Of a stretch of 64,000 nucleotides of DNA, positions 12,231 to 25,439 are shown piece after piece. The DNA is from Phoronis australis (Eukaryota; Phoronida; Phoronidae). The first letter of the stretch is position 1; the number at the start of each line of letters is the position of its first letter. The position numbers and the translations under genes are program-made. Where the stretch lies: contig NMRA01000326.1 of the NCBI GenBank assembly GCA_002633005.1, forward strand, positions 233,215 through 297,214. The letters run 5' to 3'. A model generated the notes under the pieces. That model searched no databases. It worked only from the letters and a program-made list of their open reading frames with translations, and was not told where the DNA came from.

Positions 12231-13732
12231 ATGTGATCAACATATGGCGTATGTGAAGACCAACAGTTATACGACATCATTCACTGCGCAGTAAAAGAAA
12301 AGTGTTCAAGCATCAGGTTAAGGTTATGGGAGATCCTAGACAAATGTCTAAACTTGGTAAGGCGGAAAACATATCTTGCCAATGGTTAATAGGATTCCAA
12401 TAAAAACTTTCAGATCTTGTACTTTATGCACTTTTCCCCATCAGGCTTTTAGATTGTCTTTTGACTGATCTACTTTGGCATGGGAGGGCTAGCTAAAATA
12501 GGGGCTTTCAGTTATTTCATGAAAAACTCAAACATTGATTAAAACGAGAAGGGTTACTAAAAAAACAGAATCGGCATTTTTCAGATTCCATCTTGAACAT
12601 TTATACAAAAAGAAAATCGGTCATGTTATCTACTCCACTGTTTTGTTATGAATGTATTCCCTTTTCCGGAATCTTATTAAAATATGGTCAAGGGACCCAA
12701 TTAATGGCAGATTGATATATAAAGTCATTATATACAGACTCTCTACTTTCATGAATTAAAGTAGTGTTTTAGAAAGTTAAATTCCAAAGTTTGTAGATAT
12801 TTGTCAGTAAGGTGCCACATAACCTTATGTCCTGACATTAAATTTTGGGTTGCTCATGCTGTTTCATTACATGACAACTAATACTTCTGTCCTTTGATTG
12901 TCTGGAGCACAATTTGATAATTTTGACCCACCACCCTGTGGAATAACACTTTTCATTTACGCCACCAGGATGTCACGCAACTAGCAATGCGACCAATCAA
13001 ATACCATGAAAATCATAAACCCTGACAACAAAGTGAGCAGACAATGTCAGTACATCAAACTTAGCATTAAAGAAGCATCAGTAGCCATTTAATAAAAGAA
13101 ATATAGACTGATCATTAGGTTACATAGACCTGAGAGGGACATATGCTGCATTTAAGGTGATTGATTCATTGGCAAGCAGCTTCAAATGCTGTAACAACAA
13201 TGAAATGGGGTCCTCCAACTTTGGCTAATCTGTTGACCTACAGACAGGGCACAGTAGCACGAATGGTTATCACCGATTCTGTGTAAGCGATAAAGATGTT
13301 CACTAACATGTTCTGTCAATGAGACAAGTTGTGTGTCCCTGATTTAGTAGCTTGAACGTGCTGTGTCAGTTGAGGGCAACTCTTCCTCTTATCCATGACT
13401 TTCTGGAAGACAGGAAGCTGCTTGGAACCTGTTTAAAATAAGTAGAATAGTTTAAATTCCTTTTATGCAAACACGATAATCAATCAAAAATACGCATTAC
13501 AGACAAAATTGTTTTCATGTTGACGTGCATAATACCTGTGAAAAATACATATACAACGAGTATTGAAAAGTGAAAAAGGATCCAGATTTATTGTCAATAG
13601 TTGAATGTTGTATCTATAAGAAAATCAAGTAATTGGAAAATCTATTATTCTCTGTTTCCAGATTTTGACAATTTATTTGTCAGCACATTGAAACAGGATC
13701 ACTCATCGCATTCATGTATTTTATGTACTATA

Positions 13733-14029
13733 CAGGGGCGGATCTAGGATACCATACATGTTGCCTCAGGGAATTGGGCAAAGCGCGATCCTATATGCAC
13801 AGGGGGCCCGAAAGTTGTGGGAGCTGAGGATGAGGACCTTCTGTTCAGAAAATTTAACGGTGGACTAAAAAAAACGGAAACACGATTCCACCGCAATGTG
13901 GGATCTGAGCCCCCCCATCCGCTACCAGTCCTAATTAGTGAACTCTCTTTTTCTTCGCACTTCACGCTCTTTCTGTTTCATTTTGCTGGCGGCAGCCAAG
14001 GGGCGGGAGGGGGTGGGCCCCCGCCTATG
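13733..14029. mobile_element. 297-bp relative (B3) inside the 7-kb element
   Basis: It starts CAGGGGCGGATCTAGG and ends CCCCCGCCTATG, with CTATA duplicated on both sides (13728-13732 and 14030-14034). It shares its right part (GGCGGCAGCCAAGG) with B2. Confidence 0.83.
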
Positions 14030-15685
14030 CTATAGACAACTAAATACAACCTATAAATGAAAGCGTTGATGGATCAAACACGTTCCTGATAGAAGACAAC
14101 CTTCAAGGACAATGACAACCGCATAAAAAGCTGAAAATCACCTATCTTGCATAACGAAAAAACATTAACACAACTTAGATATGTCATTACCTCTGTATGC
14201 TCCTCTCTCAAATGGAAACATTTGTATCAAACATTAGTGTATGCCACCATGTTTCAGTCCAGTTGTTAAATGTTATCAACTGTATTTAGAGACGTCGACA
14301 ACCTGCAAAAGATGCATATGCATATGTTACCTCACTCAGTCTAACATGGTTGATTTTCAAACAGCGAATGCTGGGCAGTGGTTTGTAAGCTATTGTGCCA
14401 AAGCAAGTGGTATGGACAGTATTATTTCACTGGGCCACTTTTATCTGTCTTTACATACTTTGGCGTAATGTTATGTGGGTCTGTACTGAGCAGAGAAAGG
14501 CAAAAGTATCGTAGGCCAGAAAAGTCTAATCATCTCTATGAGAACATTCAAAACCTGTCAACAGAACTTCAGAGAGTTGTGTTCTGTAACTTTTGTCATA
14601 TTGCCATCAATATTTAGACCTGATGACATCACACAGCATACCAATGAAAAACTAATTTTCACTAAATTGCACGTTTAAAAATGAAACAAGTATTTCCACT
14701 TTATTTGCCAAAAATAACGCTTTTACTCAACAAGCGTTATCTGAACTTCTTCCTTAATCAGATAAGAAAGAATTACATATCCCTGCTTAGGCCGTCATGC
14801 TGACAACGATTGGAGATGGCATAAGTGAGATATAAATGAAAACACTTCCACCAATTACGAGCAAATTGCGAGCTCCAAGCACTGGCGTATACACGGGATG
14901 TGAGGTGGCAGGTACAACGGGGCATGACAAACTATTCAATGCAAATCCCCTCTCGGTACGGTACATTCATTGTATCCTAGCTCTTAATGATCTTAATCCT
15001 TTTCATTGCAAAGATCCCAGATTGCCAGTCATTTCAGCCCCTCGGTCACAAACCCAACCATCCCAGTCAAACCATCTTTGGAAACAATTACCAAGACTAG
15101 AATAACATACAGAATGGGCAATAAAAATAATTAAAGCAGAAACAATAACTCACGACAAACGAATTCATGTCCACCATTCGAAATTTTAGTTAACAGTTGC
15201 ACACTAGATGTCGCAAGTGCTTGCTTAATCTCAAGATCACTTGCGTGAACTTGGAATAGAAATTTTTCATGATTCCAAGTTGAAGTACAAGAACACACAC
15301 TCTCGTGTTTTTTCTAATGAAGTTTTGAAGAGGGAATCCTTTATAAATGACTATTACTGTTTCTTACTCAGAGTTTCCCTAACATGCCACGCGGTATTTT
15401 CAACATACTAGCCAATTTTGGGGTCTTTTTGACACAAGCGTGAGCGTTGTAGTTATCATTCCTGCCGACAGTTGTCGCAGTTTTATAATGGCGGTCACTC
15501 GAGATCGGCTGCCGCAAATGAACACCTCGTAAAAACGGTGAATGCATGAATAAAAAGAGCCTAATCGGTACGAGTAATACATTTTTGGAATCACCATGAT
15601 CACTAATGACGAGAGGATTCAGAAAATATTAATATCAAGTATGTACGTTAATGGAGTCGGATTGTAAACAATAATCCATCCCACT

Positions 15686-16553
15686 CAATAAAATTGAAAA
15701 ATTATCAAAATCGGGCACATTTATTGCAATTTTGATGTCGAAATTTGAGTCATTTGTTTGGATCTGGTTGGCCATCTTGGACAACAGCGGCATAAGTTAC
15801 GAGTTTAAAACCATGCATAATTTATTTTCACCAATAATTTACGATGAAATTTAGTGAGAAAGATCTATACCTACTATTCTGAGCTATTCAATAGTTTTCA
15901 CTGGATTTCAGCCAAGCAGATGTTACTTATTGAGTGATAAAAATGCTCACAATTCCCGTTGGACTCATTTCCGGCGGCACCGACAACATGTCGACTTCTG
16001 CTGAACTGAAGGGCATGTTCAATCGGCTTGTTTGTACTTGGTGAAATCTTAATTTTGCTACATTTTGATGAAAGCTGCTACAAAAAAGCAACTTTGCACA
16101 ATATTTATGTTTTTGTGCAAAAATATAAGGAATATTCTAATTATTGCAGTGTGAATATCAAATTCAGTTGACCATACACTCAGCTTGAAAACAGTTGAAA
16201 AAGTTTTGATATCGTTTTTCTTTGAAAGTCAATTGCACTTCAAGGTTTGATTATGTGTCACAACATAATTCGTATTTTTCTAAATTTTAGGTATGAATCG
16301 TTCTTTCAATACATGCGTTATAACTTCTTGCTTTCTTAATTATCAAGGCCCAAAATGTAAAGGCTCTTAATTAGAGTAATCGGCCATGTTGGATTGTGAA
16401 GCTTCCAGCTCCAACCCTTTTTCCATGCAACTTCTTATTTTTTTAAATCATGCTTCTAATGTGAGGAAATACCTGGTCGCCATGGTGATAGTTAGGCATA
16501 TCCACTTTCATATCATGTAAATTTGACTTGTTGTTCAAAAACGTTTGTAATGC
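15686..16553. other. no gene recognised
   Basis: AT-rich spacer between the 7-kb element and the first Kolobok-like copy. Confidence 0.5.
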
Positions 16554-16557
16554 TTAA

Positions 16558-18233
16558 AGGAGCATGCCACCCAAAAAACAACCTATTTTGTATCAATTTA
16601 GATCGAGTAGTTCTACTCCCTAACGACACGTACGGTTGCGTTACCTGACACCTGACGGCAGACGTAGGTGTTGAAATTATCCAATGACGTCATCGGTTTC
16701 ACACGCAGTCTGTTCAGCAGGTCACAACACGGGTTACTGGTGTCAGCTTATCGCTTGAAGTGATCATTTAACACCAATAAATCATCATACTTCGATGTAA
16801 AACCCTTAAAAATACACCGAGTTCTTATAAAAACGTGTTGTTTTATTTCGCTCTTACGGATTTATTGGTATTTGGACACACCATAGCCTACAAAGTTCGG
16901 CAGGCCAATAAGGTCGGTAGTAGGAGTTTGGGGTCTGTTCGGAGATAATTTCGAAGTACTTTCCGTGAGATACAGACAGGAGAACCTAGATCTGTGTTGT
17001 TTAGACTTGTGATTTTTTGAGTTCTAAACACAAAACGCTTGTTATCCTGGCCAGTAGCTTGAAGCCCAATCAGGCCCGTCGCGGCCGGCCGGATCGACTC
17101 GTTATCCTGGCGGCCAGTGGCTCGGAAACTGATCAGACATCACGAACATAAACCAGTCAAAGTTCAGTGGAAACTAAACTTCCAGTCAAGAAAATACTAT
17201 ACTAGTGAGCCAAAATAATGTGCACCTGATTATGTTGGTGAATTAGCCACGAAACTGCAAATCTACTTACTCGTCGGGGGCCGCGAAGGCCGTGTTTCGC
17301 TTTGGCTACAGCACCGTCAGGGCAGAAGTTTTACATTGACAATCATTATTTGAGTAATGTAAATGTAAATAAAGATTCCCCTAACACCTGGCCGTGGGAT
17401 GGAAATCGAGCTGTTTCACAACAGTTTCTGCCAGCAAACACTTAATTAGCATAAGCTCACACGGCCTCGGTGTCCCGTCAATTAGTTTTATTGCACCTTC
17501 AGCCGCGGTAACGCAGTGATTTATTCATTGCTGGCTTCTCAAATCATTTGCACTCACGAACACTCCAAAGGCATTACAAATTGCATCTAATGAGACAGAC
17601 TTTGTTTCAGTTTTATATAAGTATTGGTTAGGGTGAGAATAATTCATTTTGAAAAAGAACGCTCAGTAATAAACGCCAACATGGCAATTCGCAATCCCGA
17701 CTTAGGACGAGCTAGAGCTCATCAGTCCCGACTTTGCAGGTGGTTCGTTAAGTTTTACAAGCTATCAATTCGAACAGGAATACAGTGATGAAGAAATACT
17801 AGAGAGGCGCCGTGAACAAGCTCAGACAAAGGAACGTATGGAGTTATTTGGTAAGCCGGCATTCGTCAGGCACTGTCGACGTCTGCAGGCCACAGACACG
17901 GAGATGTTTCACGGCCTCATACTTGCTATTTACAGCGTATATTTCATACTTCAGTACCATGAGCCACTTCCTAAGCATTTCGGACTCTCGAGGAAGTAAA
18001 CAAAAAACGATATACCCGCTTAATTTAGTTCGGACAAGCGGGAACGATGCACTGCAACATAGCGGCATTCACTCTGCATATGAACCACTGACGTCGCTAG
18101 CGTCGTTTCTCACCTTCCTCACAGGTTAACGCGACACCTCTTGGCAAGGTAAGATCGACCGTATGCAAGGCGAAGTGGATATATACCGATTAAGACGGCA
18201 AAAAAGACTAATTAAAGCGGGTGGCATTCTCCT
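16558..18233. mobile_element. Kolobok-like TTAA element, copy 1
   Basis: The element is bounded by TIRs starting AGGAGCATGCCACCC on the left and ending GGGTGGCATTCTCCT on the right. TTAA flanks it on both sides (16554-16557 and 18234-18237). Two further copies share its interior. On the minus strand near the right end (17844-18068) lies a degraded THAP-like reading frame. TTAA duplication together with a THAP-bearing gene fits the Kolobok superfamily as I know it, but no catalytic domain is present here, so this copy is non-autonomous. The interior also holds a duplicated GC-rich segment around 17040-17170. Confidence 0.8.
17844..18068 (-). pseudogene. decayed THAP-domain fragment (copy 1)
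   Basis: This occupies the same position as the 29.7-kb THAP fragment. The LRKWL and KHLRVCG segments remain, but the first Cys motif and the final C-x2-H are lost or shifted. It is clearly a decayed relative and not functional. Confidence 0.55.
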
Positions 18234-18237
18234 TTAA

Positions 18238-18927
18238 ATGTTCTAAAGTACTGTGCATTCTAAGTTGCTTATTTTGGTAAAAGATCATTTGACTCACATT
18301 TAAACTTTACTGTACTGAAATTATTTCAGTTGTGACTTATTATTTCAATAGATTAACACATGAATTTAAAAAGCCAAGTTCAGAAGACTTCCATTTCAAG
18401 TGTACTTGTAATTCTGTCATTGACATTGCCACCTCCACTCAAATTTCAATTATATATGTGGTTAAATTAAAAGGTGTTTCCCTTTTTACTCACTGCTGAA
18501 AATGAAAAAAAAATGAAAACTGCAATATTTTGTATTAGGCTTGATTATCTGTGATACTCTGGTCTTTACATCTCCTTAGCGAAAAACAATTGAATTATGC
18601 CAACAAATGGACTTGAAAGGAATTATCAAATGAAGCAAGCAAAATTTTGGAGGGTTGACTGCTTGTAGCCACTGCAATACACAGCTGTCATCCTCATCTG
18701 ACATCACAGACGGTTATGTAACCACATATGCCTGTTCTCAGAATTGTCTCGGCTGAAGTCGAAAAAGGTCATTACTGCTGGGCTTTTCTCATTAACCAAG
18801 CTGTGTGGACAAGAACTGCTCTGTACAACAGATTCACTCAGTGCTATTATTTGTTTTGAAAAGCAGTTGTTTTGGTGTGAAAATATGTCTTTAAGATATT
18901 TTCGGGAGATGAGGAACTCAAGACGTA
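18238..18927. other. no gene recognised
   Basis: AT-rich spacer between Kolobok-like copy 1 and repeat D2. Only short frames. Confidence 0.5.
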
Positions 18928-19300
18928 AAGCTTAATAATTGTCAAATGTATCAAAGAAATGGTATAAGAATATTGTATTGAAACTGAAAAAATGAATAAC
19001 AGTTACAGAACACTCAGAATTCCACGTTATAGGCCTACTCTTGTAGTTGTAGCGACAGCAGACGATAATGTAGTTGCTGGGGGTTGTCTCAGCGCGACTT
19101 TGCGTGGTTTTGCATTTCACGTCATAAAGAGTTCCATAGCAACTCGAGTATGAGTCTCAGATTTGAGTACGTTTGGAGTCAACTAGAAAAGCGACATTAG
19201 ATACGCGTTTTTGAGTACGACTCCAGTGAGCACGATTTTAAGCATGAAATCTCGAATATGAATATGAGTCTGAGTACGGAGATTGGCGACCGGGCCCAGG
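18928..19300. repeat. interspersed repeat D, copy 2
   Basis: It matches 6975-7370 in the opposite orientation, ending GGCGACCGGGCCCAGG. The + strand frame reads MNNSYRTLRIPRYRPTLVVV and DDNVVAG. It directly precedes the polymerase B remnant. Confidence 0.7.
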
Positions 19301-19302
19301 TT

Positions 19303-20029
19303 TCGAAAGTGTTGGTGAGGCAGTCATCGATGATCGCTGAAAGGGTGACAAAGACAAAATAAGGCCATTGTGGCGCAGATGAGAAAGCTTATAGGCAATA
19401 GTGCGTACGGTAAGACAATAACCAATCACGAAGCGCCTTGTGACGTCAAGTCTTGGGGAGAAGCCAAAGCTCAAAGTGAGGCTCACTTCTTGGCATTCAG
19501 ATTTGCCAACTGCAGAACATCGGGAATGGAACCCAAGAACCTAAGAATTAAAAAATGAAAAACAATACCATCTACACGAATATTCCACTCCAAATAGGAT
19601 TTTTTGTCGACCGGTACGCCTCATACTAAATTCGGTTTCGAATATTGTAAGATGGACACAGATTCGGCGTACATGACCGTATCAAGTAATTTTCTGGGGA
19701 TGGAATCAAATCAAACTCGAGCCGGGTTTGACAAGGAAAACGACATGCGCACGCCTGGTTTACTGAAGCTTGAATTCGAAGAGGACCACTGCATGGTACT
19801 ATGCTCTAAAATATGTCACGGGGAGGCCAACTTCACTTAGCTGCAAAGGGGTATGCTACGACAGAGAAAGGACTTTCTAAGCCTTGCAGACCACGAAGAG
19901 TAGGTCGGCCCAGAACAAAAGATTTTGACCAAACGGCGATAACACCATGTATACGCATTTGCAAGAGAGGTGTGAATTTATATATTTTTACCGAAAAAGA
20001 GAGATGCTCGAAGACGGTTTCACACCCTG

Positions 20030-20032
<3 letters not shown>
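19303..20032 (+). pseudogene. Polinton/Maverick-type protein-primed DNA polymerase B remnant
   Basis: Several broken frames on the + strand line up with family B, protein-primed DNA polymerases. Around 19376 is KLIGNSAYGKTITN, the motif B helix (Lys...Asn-Ser-x-Tyr-Gly). Around 19640 is EYCKMDTDSAYM, the catalytic motif C with the Asp-Thr-Asp triad. Then follow RTPGLLKLEF and LCSK. Around 19977 is YFYRKREMLEDG, near the C-terminus. Stops and frameshifts separate the blocks, and part of the sequence between motifs B and C is missing. No integrase, ATPase or capsid gene is nearby. Mavericks and related virus-like elements carry this type; which one cannot be decided. Confidence 0.82.

Positions 20033-20068
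<36 letters not shown>
20030..20068. repeat. (TA)n(CA)n microsatellite
   Basis: TA units followed by CA units separate the polymerase B remnant from repeat E1. Confidence 0.92.
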
Positions 20069-20070
20069 AA

Positions 20071-20745
20071 ACGTACCAAGAGTGGCGTACATGAAGTAAT
20101 ATCCCACGAGACATTATTCCGCGTATTGACCGAGACCGAAGTACGTTCTGAATTTGTCCCATACGCTTCGAATTCCTAAGTTTTTTCATTTTTTCAGCAG
20201 ATTTTTTAAATACTTCATTCAGACTGTTCACGTGGAGGATCACATCCTATATGTAAGTATTTGTGCGTTAGGTTACAAGTTTTCTCCAGTAAAAGGAACA
20301 GTTTTAAATGTAACGATTTATTACTTGAAAAGAGATAACAGAGATGAAAACAACGGTAACTTTGCACTGAACTTGTAACATCTCATGAAAAAAGTTAAAG
20401 TTAGATGTTCTAGTTTCCGAGGAATTGGCGCCTGAGTTGCAGACGATATAATATTTAGCAAATGAAATCTGAGACAGAATGTCATATAATTAACAGTGTC
20501 CTGTTCCAGAAGTTACTACTGAGACCTGATTGCATGTTGAGTGTTATTTACACTGCTACAATTGTATTACTTTAAACCAGTTTCCAAAAGTTTGATGATC
20601 AAACCGACTAACGACGTCGAGTCGACATTGCCCTACCTTTTGAACATATCAGAGGTCACTGTTGAATTAGTGCGGGAGGTGAATACGGAAAAAATTATTA
20701 CATGGCCGTATTTCCCTCGACAGATTCAACGCGTATAGGAAACAA
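20071..20745 (+). repeat. interspersed repeat E, copy 1
   Basis: It begins after a (TA)n(CA)n tract with AAAACGTACCAAGAG. An inverted copy lies at 26815-27540 and a partial copy at 62998-63350. On the + strand near the end is VREVNTEKIITWPYFPRQIQ, shared with copy 2 apart from conservative changes. The product is unknown. Confidence 0.7.
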
Positions 20746-23700
20746 TGGAATTATGATCTGTACCGATAATGGTATGATCTGAACGCCTTAAGCATTTTCC
20801 CGATGGATTAGTATATATATTTTATCATTAATACATTTCTAAACAACTAAAAGTTTCTTTTTTACTTCAGGCCGTTACACTGTCTCTTGATTATTCTAGT
20901 GACTTTGGGTTAGACATACGTGAAGTCTGTTGCTTAGAGATAAGTGAGAGAACAAAGGACGAAAATCCCGATTGAAATAACCACGACGCTGTCGTGTGTA
21001 AAATAACGTAATCAACCTTTTGTTTCCACTCACGATCAAACGTCTTTTTATTGTCAGAACTTCCGGCTGGTGGACAGTGCAATGCCCTACATACATGTAC
21101 ACGATGATGTCGGCATTTACATGACCTCAAATTCGATTATGACCTCGTTTTCACTTTCTTCTGGTTTACCGATGATATCCGGTTCCACGTATGACCTTTG
21201 ACTGAGGTCTCGCTCATGCACTAAGAGATTGCATCTCTGCATTGTCTATGCTGACCTATCAAACATTGACTCGTCACTTCATTCTCACTTCTCCTCCTTT
21301 CTAGGCGACTGTCACGTAAACGACTTTACTACAACGGAAGATTTCTCTGTACCTGACTTTCCTGTGGTAATTTAATTAACTCCTGGCTTGCTAACAGTGA
21401 AGCCATGATTAAGAAAAATGAGTTAAAGAGTACCGGCAAATTGCCTTTTTATGCTGAACACACTAAAAAATCAACAAAGATCACGAGCATCAGATATCGA
21501 AAATATCAAAAGTTTATTGAATTCTTAATAGTTTCGTTTTTTAATTAGAAATTGGATGTTGAACAAAAGTCTTGTTTTCAAATTTCGTTTTGCTCATTGG
21601 AAAAGTCATGTATAACAAAAATCTTATTCTTAAGTTTTCTTTTGCGTATTGAAAATTGAATTAATGAAGTGCGCAACATTTTCATACCTCCCATTCAATG
21701 CAAATCTCACAATGCGTAATCCATCTAGCAGGTATTTGTTTCAAATGGCATTGAGGGAGGTAAATTCAACCGTCGTGTCTTAACAAAAACTTATGGGCCC
21801 CGCCAGCTGGCTACGCGTCATTTCACAATTTTATCAAATACACAAAAGAGCAAAGAGGAAATAACTCGTGATTGATTAAATCAAATGCTCGGTTTCGATT
21901 TTCTTTATGTAAGCTAGTTGTCCAAACCAGGTCGATTAAAACGGTTATTGTAGATACATTTGTTTACTCAAAAAATCAAATCAGTTGTTTCAACACTAAC
22001 ACTGAGTAACAAAAAATGTCTGCTAACAAGTGATCGTCCGCATAACAAGCGCTGGGGTGAGTTTTGTATACACAAGAATTTCGCCTTAATAAAGGTTGTG
22101 TGATGATGTGCTCCGCTTATAATACAAAACAAAATCTCGCGAAGTCTTGCGTGATCTTGAATCTTTAAGTGTACGGAACGTAGGCCTGCGCTGAGTTCCG
22201 TGAACCCAATGATCTCGAGAAGAAAGCTCAGTGTGATCACATTCTTCGACTCTCGTAATACAAGTCGATACCTCGTGAAGTCTTGTGTGATCTTACGTTT
22301 TCGTGACTGAGGCTCTCGCGTCTAGAGAACTCACACACGGTCTGATTGCTCCTGCGATACGGTTTTAAACCGTGAATGGTTTTATTCACAACTAGCTCCA
22401 CTGGTTTTGAACAATGAAGCAATTGATTGTGTGTGAAAACAGCAGAAGTTTCATGCCCCATTAATACACTATCCGTTTTCAATGACCGGGGGGAACATTG
22501 ATATTACTGCAAGCAATTAGCTCTTTGGCGTGAGTTATAATGACATCTTCGCTCTCGTTCTTCACTCGCTACAGTACCATTATCATTACTGCCGCTATCA
22601 CCATCACGGTCATGGTGATTACGATGATGATGACGACGATGGTGACGAAGATGATAGACATTCGTTGGGAACTAAAAAGTCATGAAGTTGAGGATGACGA
22701 TGATGACATAGGTGCAATGAAATGTACATACTCTTATCTAAACGAAGGGAAGTGGAAATATTTAGATATACAATGGAAACTGAAAAAACAAGCCAATAGG
22801 TCTATATGTAAATCTTGAACCAACGTAGAAATATAAATCACAAACATTTAAAGTCCCAGTAGCACACATTTTTAGCCTTTATTAAATGGTTAGAAGAAGT
22901 TACACGGATCCAAACAGTACCTGTCCCATAACCAATACACAATTCGTAGTCGAAAAAAGTTTAAATAAACGCATCATTCATGATTCTGCCCCGAAGATCA
23001 CACCGCCATTTTGAACTAACTGTAAAACCGGAAGTACAATTCATTCAGGAACCCAGGATTAAGAAAGCCGGCTGTGCGACTGGAGCAGTGTCTGTTACTT
23101 GCTTGCAAACGGAGATAAAATAGTCGACAGCGGACCTTAACTTTAGTAAAAAACCAAAACAGTGACAATTTATATTGAAATTGTTGACAAAATATGGCAA
23201 AAATTTTTTGACATAAATCATTTTGCCGGACTCGCACCTGCATCCCTAGTCGGCTGATGTGTGGACTCATTGTTACCAGCACTGGCGGAAGAAGAAGAAG
23301 CCTGCCGTGTCGGCTATTTTTATCGTTATGTATGGTTCAAATCATTAATGCCGCATACACACAAAGATAGTTTCAGACTCTTGCATAAAATTACGGACTA
23401 CGTCACAGTCCTGTGCCAACGATTGAATAACAAGGTGCGTGACTACGGCGACTATTCTGAGTGTGTTTTATTGGGTGTAATTAACTCTGGTAAACAAACA
23501 GTATAAACATAACAACGAATATGTAATATCAAATTAATTGAATAAAATTGCTATACAGTTAGAATATAATGACGATTAAACTTGCGAAAATATCGGAAAT
23601 GAATTGAGAGGGAAGATACCGCTGGCGATCTCCCGCGACTTTCGTTACGACCGGGACACTGATGGACAAAAATGAACGATAGAATACCATTTGGTGGCGA

Positions 23701-25071
23701 AATCAATTTAGGAAGAATGCTTGGTGCCAAATGGTATAATAGGAGTATTAATGAGTTTTATTAAAGTAAAAATAATAATTCCCACTTAGCCAGAAGCTTT
23801 CGTATAAGCTGCTACCCGGCGGAGACCGACCACCTGGCCTGCGCGGACTTCTGTTTTCCGCGTCGCAAGATGAACACATTAATTAGCTGCCCGGGGCTTG
23901 AGTGGGTGAAATTCGGGTGACAAAGAGATTAAAAAATACTTGGTAAGGCTCCTAACACTGCAACATTTTCCCATCGTCGACATGCAGCTCAATGAAAACA
24001 ATTCACTACACCCCTCTCTTGTTTCCGGCGTAGAATTTTTATATTTAGATAACAGAGGTGTATACTGTAAGTTTTTGTCACATTTTAGAACATGTTTTCC
24101 CTGATAATTGGACATCAAAGTCAATTTAGCAAATGATCATATTTTACGGGGAAAGATCACGGCAACTGCAAGGGAATTACTTCGCCGATTACTATGTCAG
24201 GGCAGCAAAATCAAGTACAGATGCGTGTTATTGCAATTGAGGTGCGGAGTTCACAGTTTTGAGATAAAACTCCATAAAACATAGACTCTATTCATGCGGC
24301 GGACATTGAAATCCAAAGCGAGGCTCACTGCGATAAACAAAGCGGAAATTTACATTGCGTGAGTTAAATGGCCGGTCTTTGGAGTCCAACCTGAATATTA
24401 AATCTTAAAAAATGTGTCAATAATTAACCACAAAGACGTAGAAAAATAAAGTTAAAGAACAAGTCAATGCACCAAAGAGTTGTCTGACGAAAGGATATAG
24501 TTTTTTCCGGAAAACTAGGTTAGAAACAGAAAAGTAAACATGACCAAATTGCGGCGGTCGTAGTGTTACGGATTAGGTATCATGCTGAATGCGGGGTTAC
24601 CTTTCTTCTATTAAATTCTTGATAAAATGCTTTCTACACGAACCAGGTCATCTGGTCGTATTGTTGACGAGTTGAAGATATATTCGACAGTGGTGGCTCA
24701 TAGCATTTTGCTGTCATGTGCATTTAGTCTCATCTGGTTTAATTTGTTGATCAAGAGTAGACCTATTAGCTTCAAGCACAGCCTAGGTCCTGGTGAGGTA
24801 GGCACTACCGGGACTAACAGTTGATTTGTCATGGATCTGAAATAATACTTGATGTTATTAAATATATATTTTGATTACGATAAAAAACTAGGCTCGCAAT
24901 TGAAAATAAAAATTATATGACCATCAATTCTGCTTTCTTGGTTTTAATAATAACATGTGTTATATTTTTCAAATATCATTCTCGACCAACATGAATTTTA
25001 AAATTAAAACACCTAATTCTTTCGTCCAAAGCATAACCTCGTTTTAGAGCTCAATTTCAGTTAACTGAACA
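20746..25071. other. long gene-free stretch
   Basis: It contains two related blocks with GAAGTCTTGYGTGATCTT (22139 and 22276), a GAT/GAC-rich patch at 22610-22710, and a hairpin built of ATACCATTTGG at 23680-23740. No gene was recognised. Confidence 0.5.
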
Positions 25072-25076
25072 GAACT

Positions 25077-25239
25077 TAGTGGCGGATTTAGAGGGGAGCC
25101 AAGGGGCTATGCCCCAGCCCCCCTAAAATTCTCCCAGATTCCATTTGGCAGTTCAGGAGCGCGAATTTCTGACGGGTAAAATCCTGGCTAATACTCTGTC
25201 TTGCCCCCCCCCCTAACTCAAAGTCCTGGATCCCCCCTG
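25077..25239. mobile_element. MITE of the same family (A3)
   Basis: The body matches A2 and A5 (TTTAGAGGGGAGCC, ATTCTCCCAGATTCC, AATACTCTG). Flanks are GAACT and GAACA, a near-match 5-bp duplication. Confidence 0.78.
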
Positions 25240-25439
25240 GAACAAGCATAGTTATCATGTTTCTTCAGAGGCCTCGTTCATATCCGAGGGGAAATGTGCC
25301 TCATGTACTGTGCGGCCTTCTGAGAGGGGAACGTTTCCCCGAGTGACGGGTCAGTGAAAACTCTACTGACCTCCGGATCACCATCAATAGCACCCCGCCC
25401 TTTTGCAAGCTCTCATAGCTCTGTCTCAAGTAGCATTTT

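Larger units (their letters stand above)
8712..15676. mobile_element. ~7-kb element with long inverted ends and 9-bp target duplication
   Basis: The left end begins TTATTGTTTACAATCCGACT (8713) and the right end is its reverse complement, ending at about 15674. CATCCCACT flanks both sides as a direct repeat (8703-8711 and 15677-15685). The inverted homology is strong for about 70 bp and continues, with indels, to a subterminal block around 8930-9010 and 15215-15300 that shares CAACTTGGAATC and CTTGAGATTAAGCAA. Long ends and a 9-bp duplication suggest a Mutator-like or fold-back element. No transposase is visible inside. Two MITEs and a tRNA-like SINE fragment are nested within. Confidence 0.72.

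Noticed and set aside
13240-13435. Possible last exon on the minus strand with FQKVMDKRKSCPQLTQH
   Set aside because: There is an acceptor-like site, but no family match and no upstream exon; it could be chance within the 7-kb element.
19833-20243. 136-residue minus-strand frame
   Set aside because: It is a chimera of the antisense of the polymerase remnant, a TA/CA microsatellite and repeat E1; only its first part is shared with other E copies.
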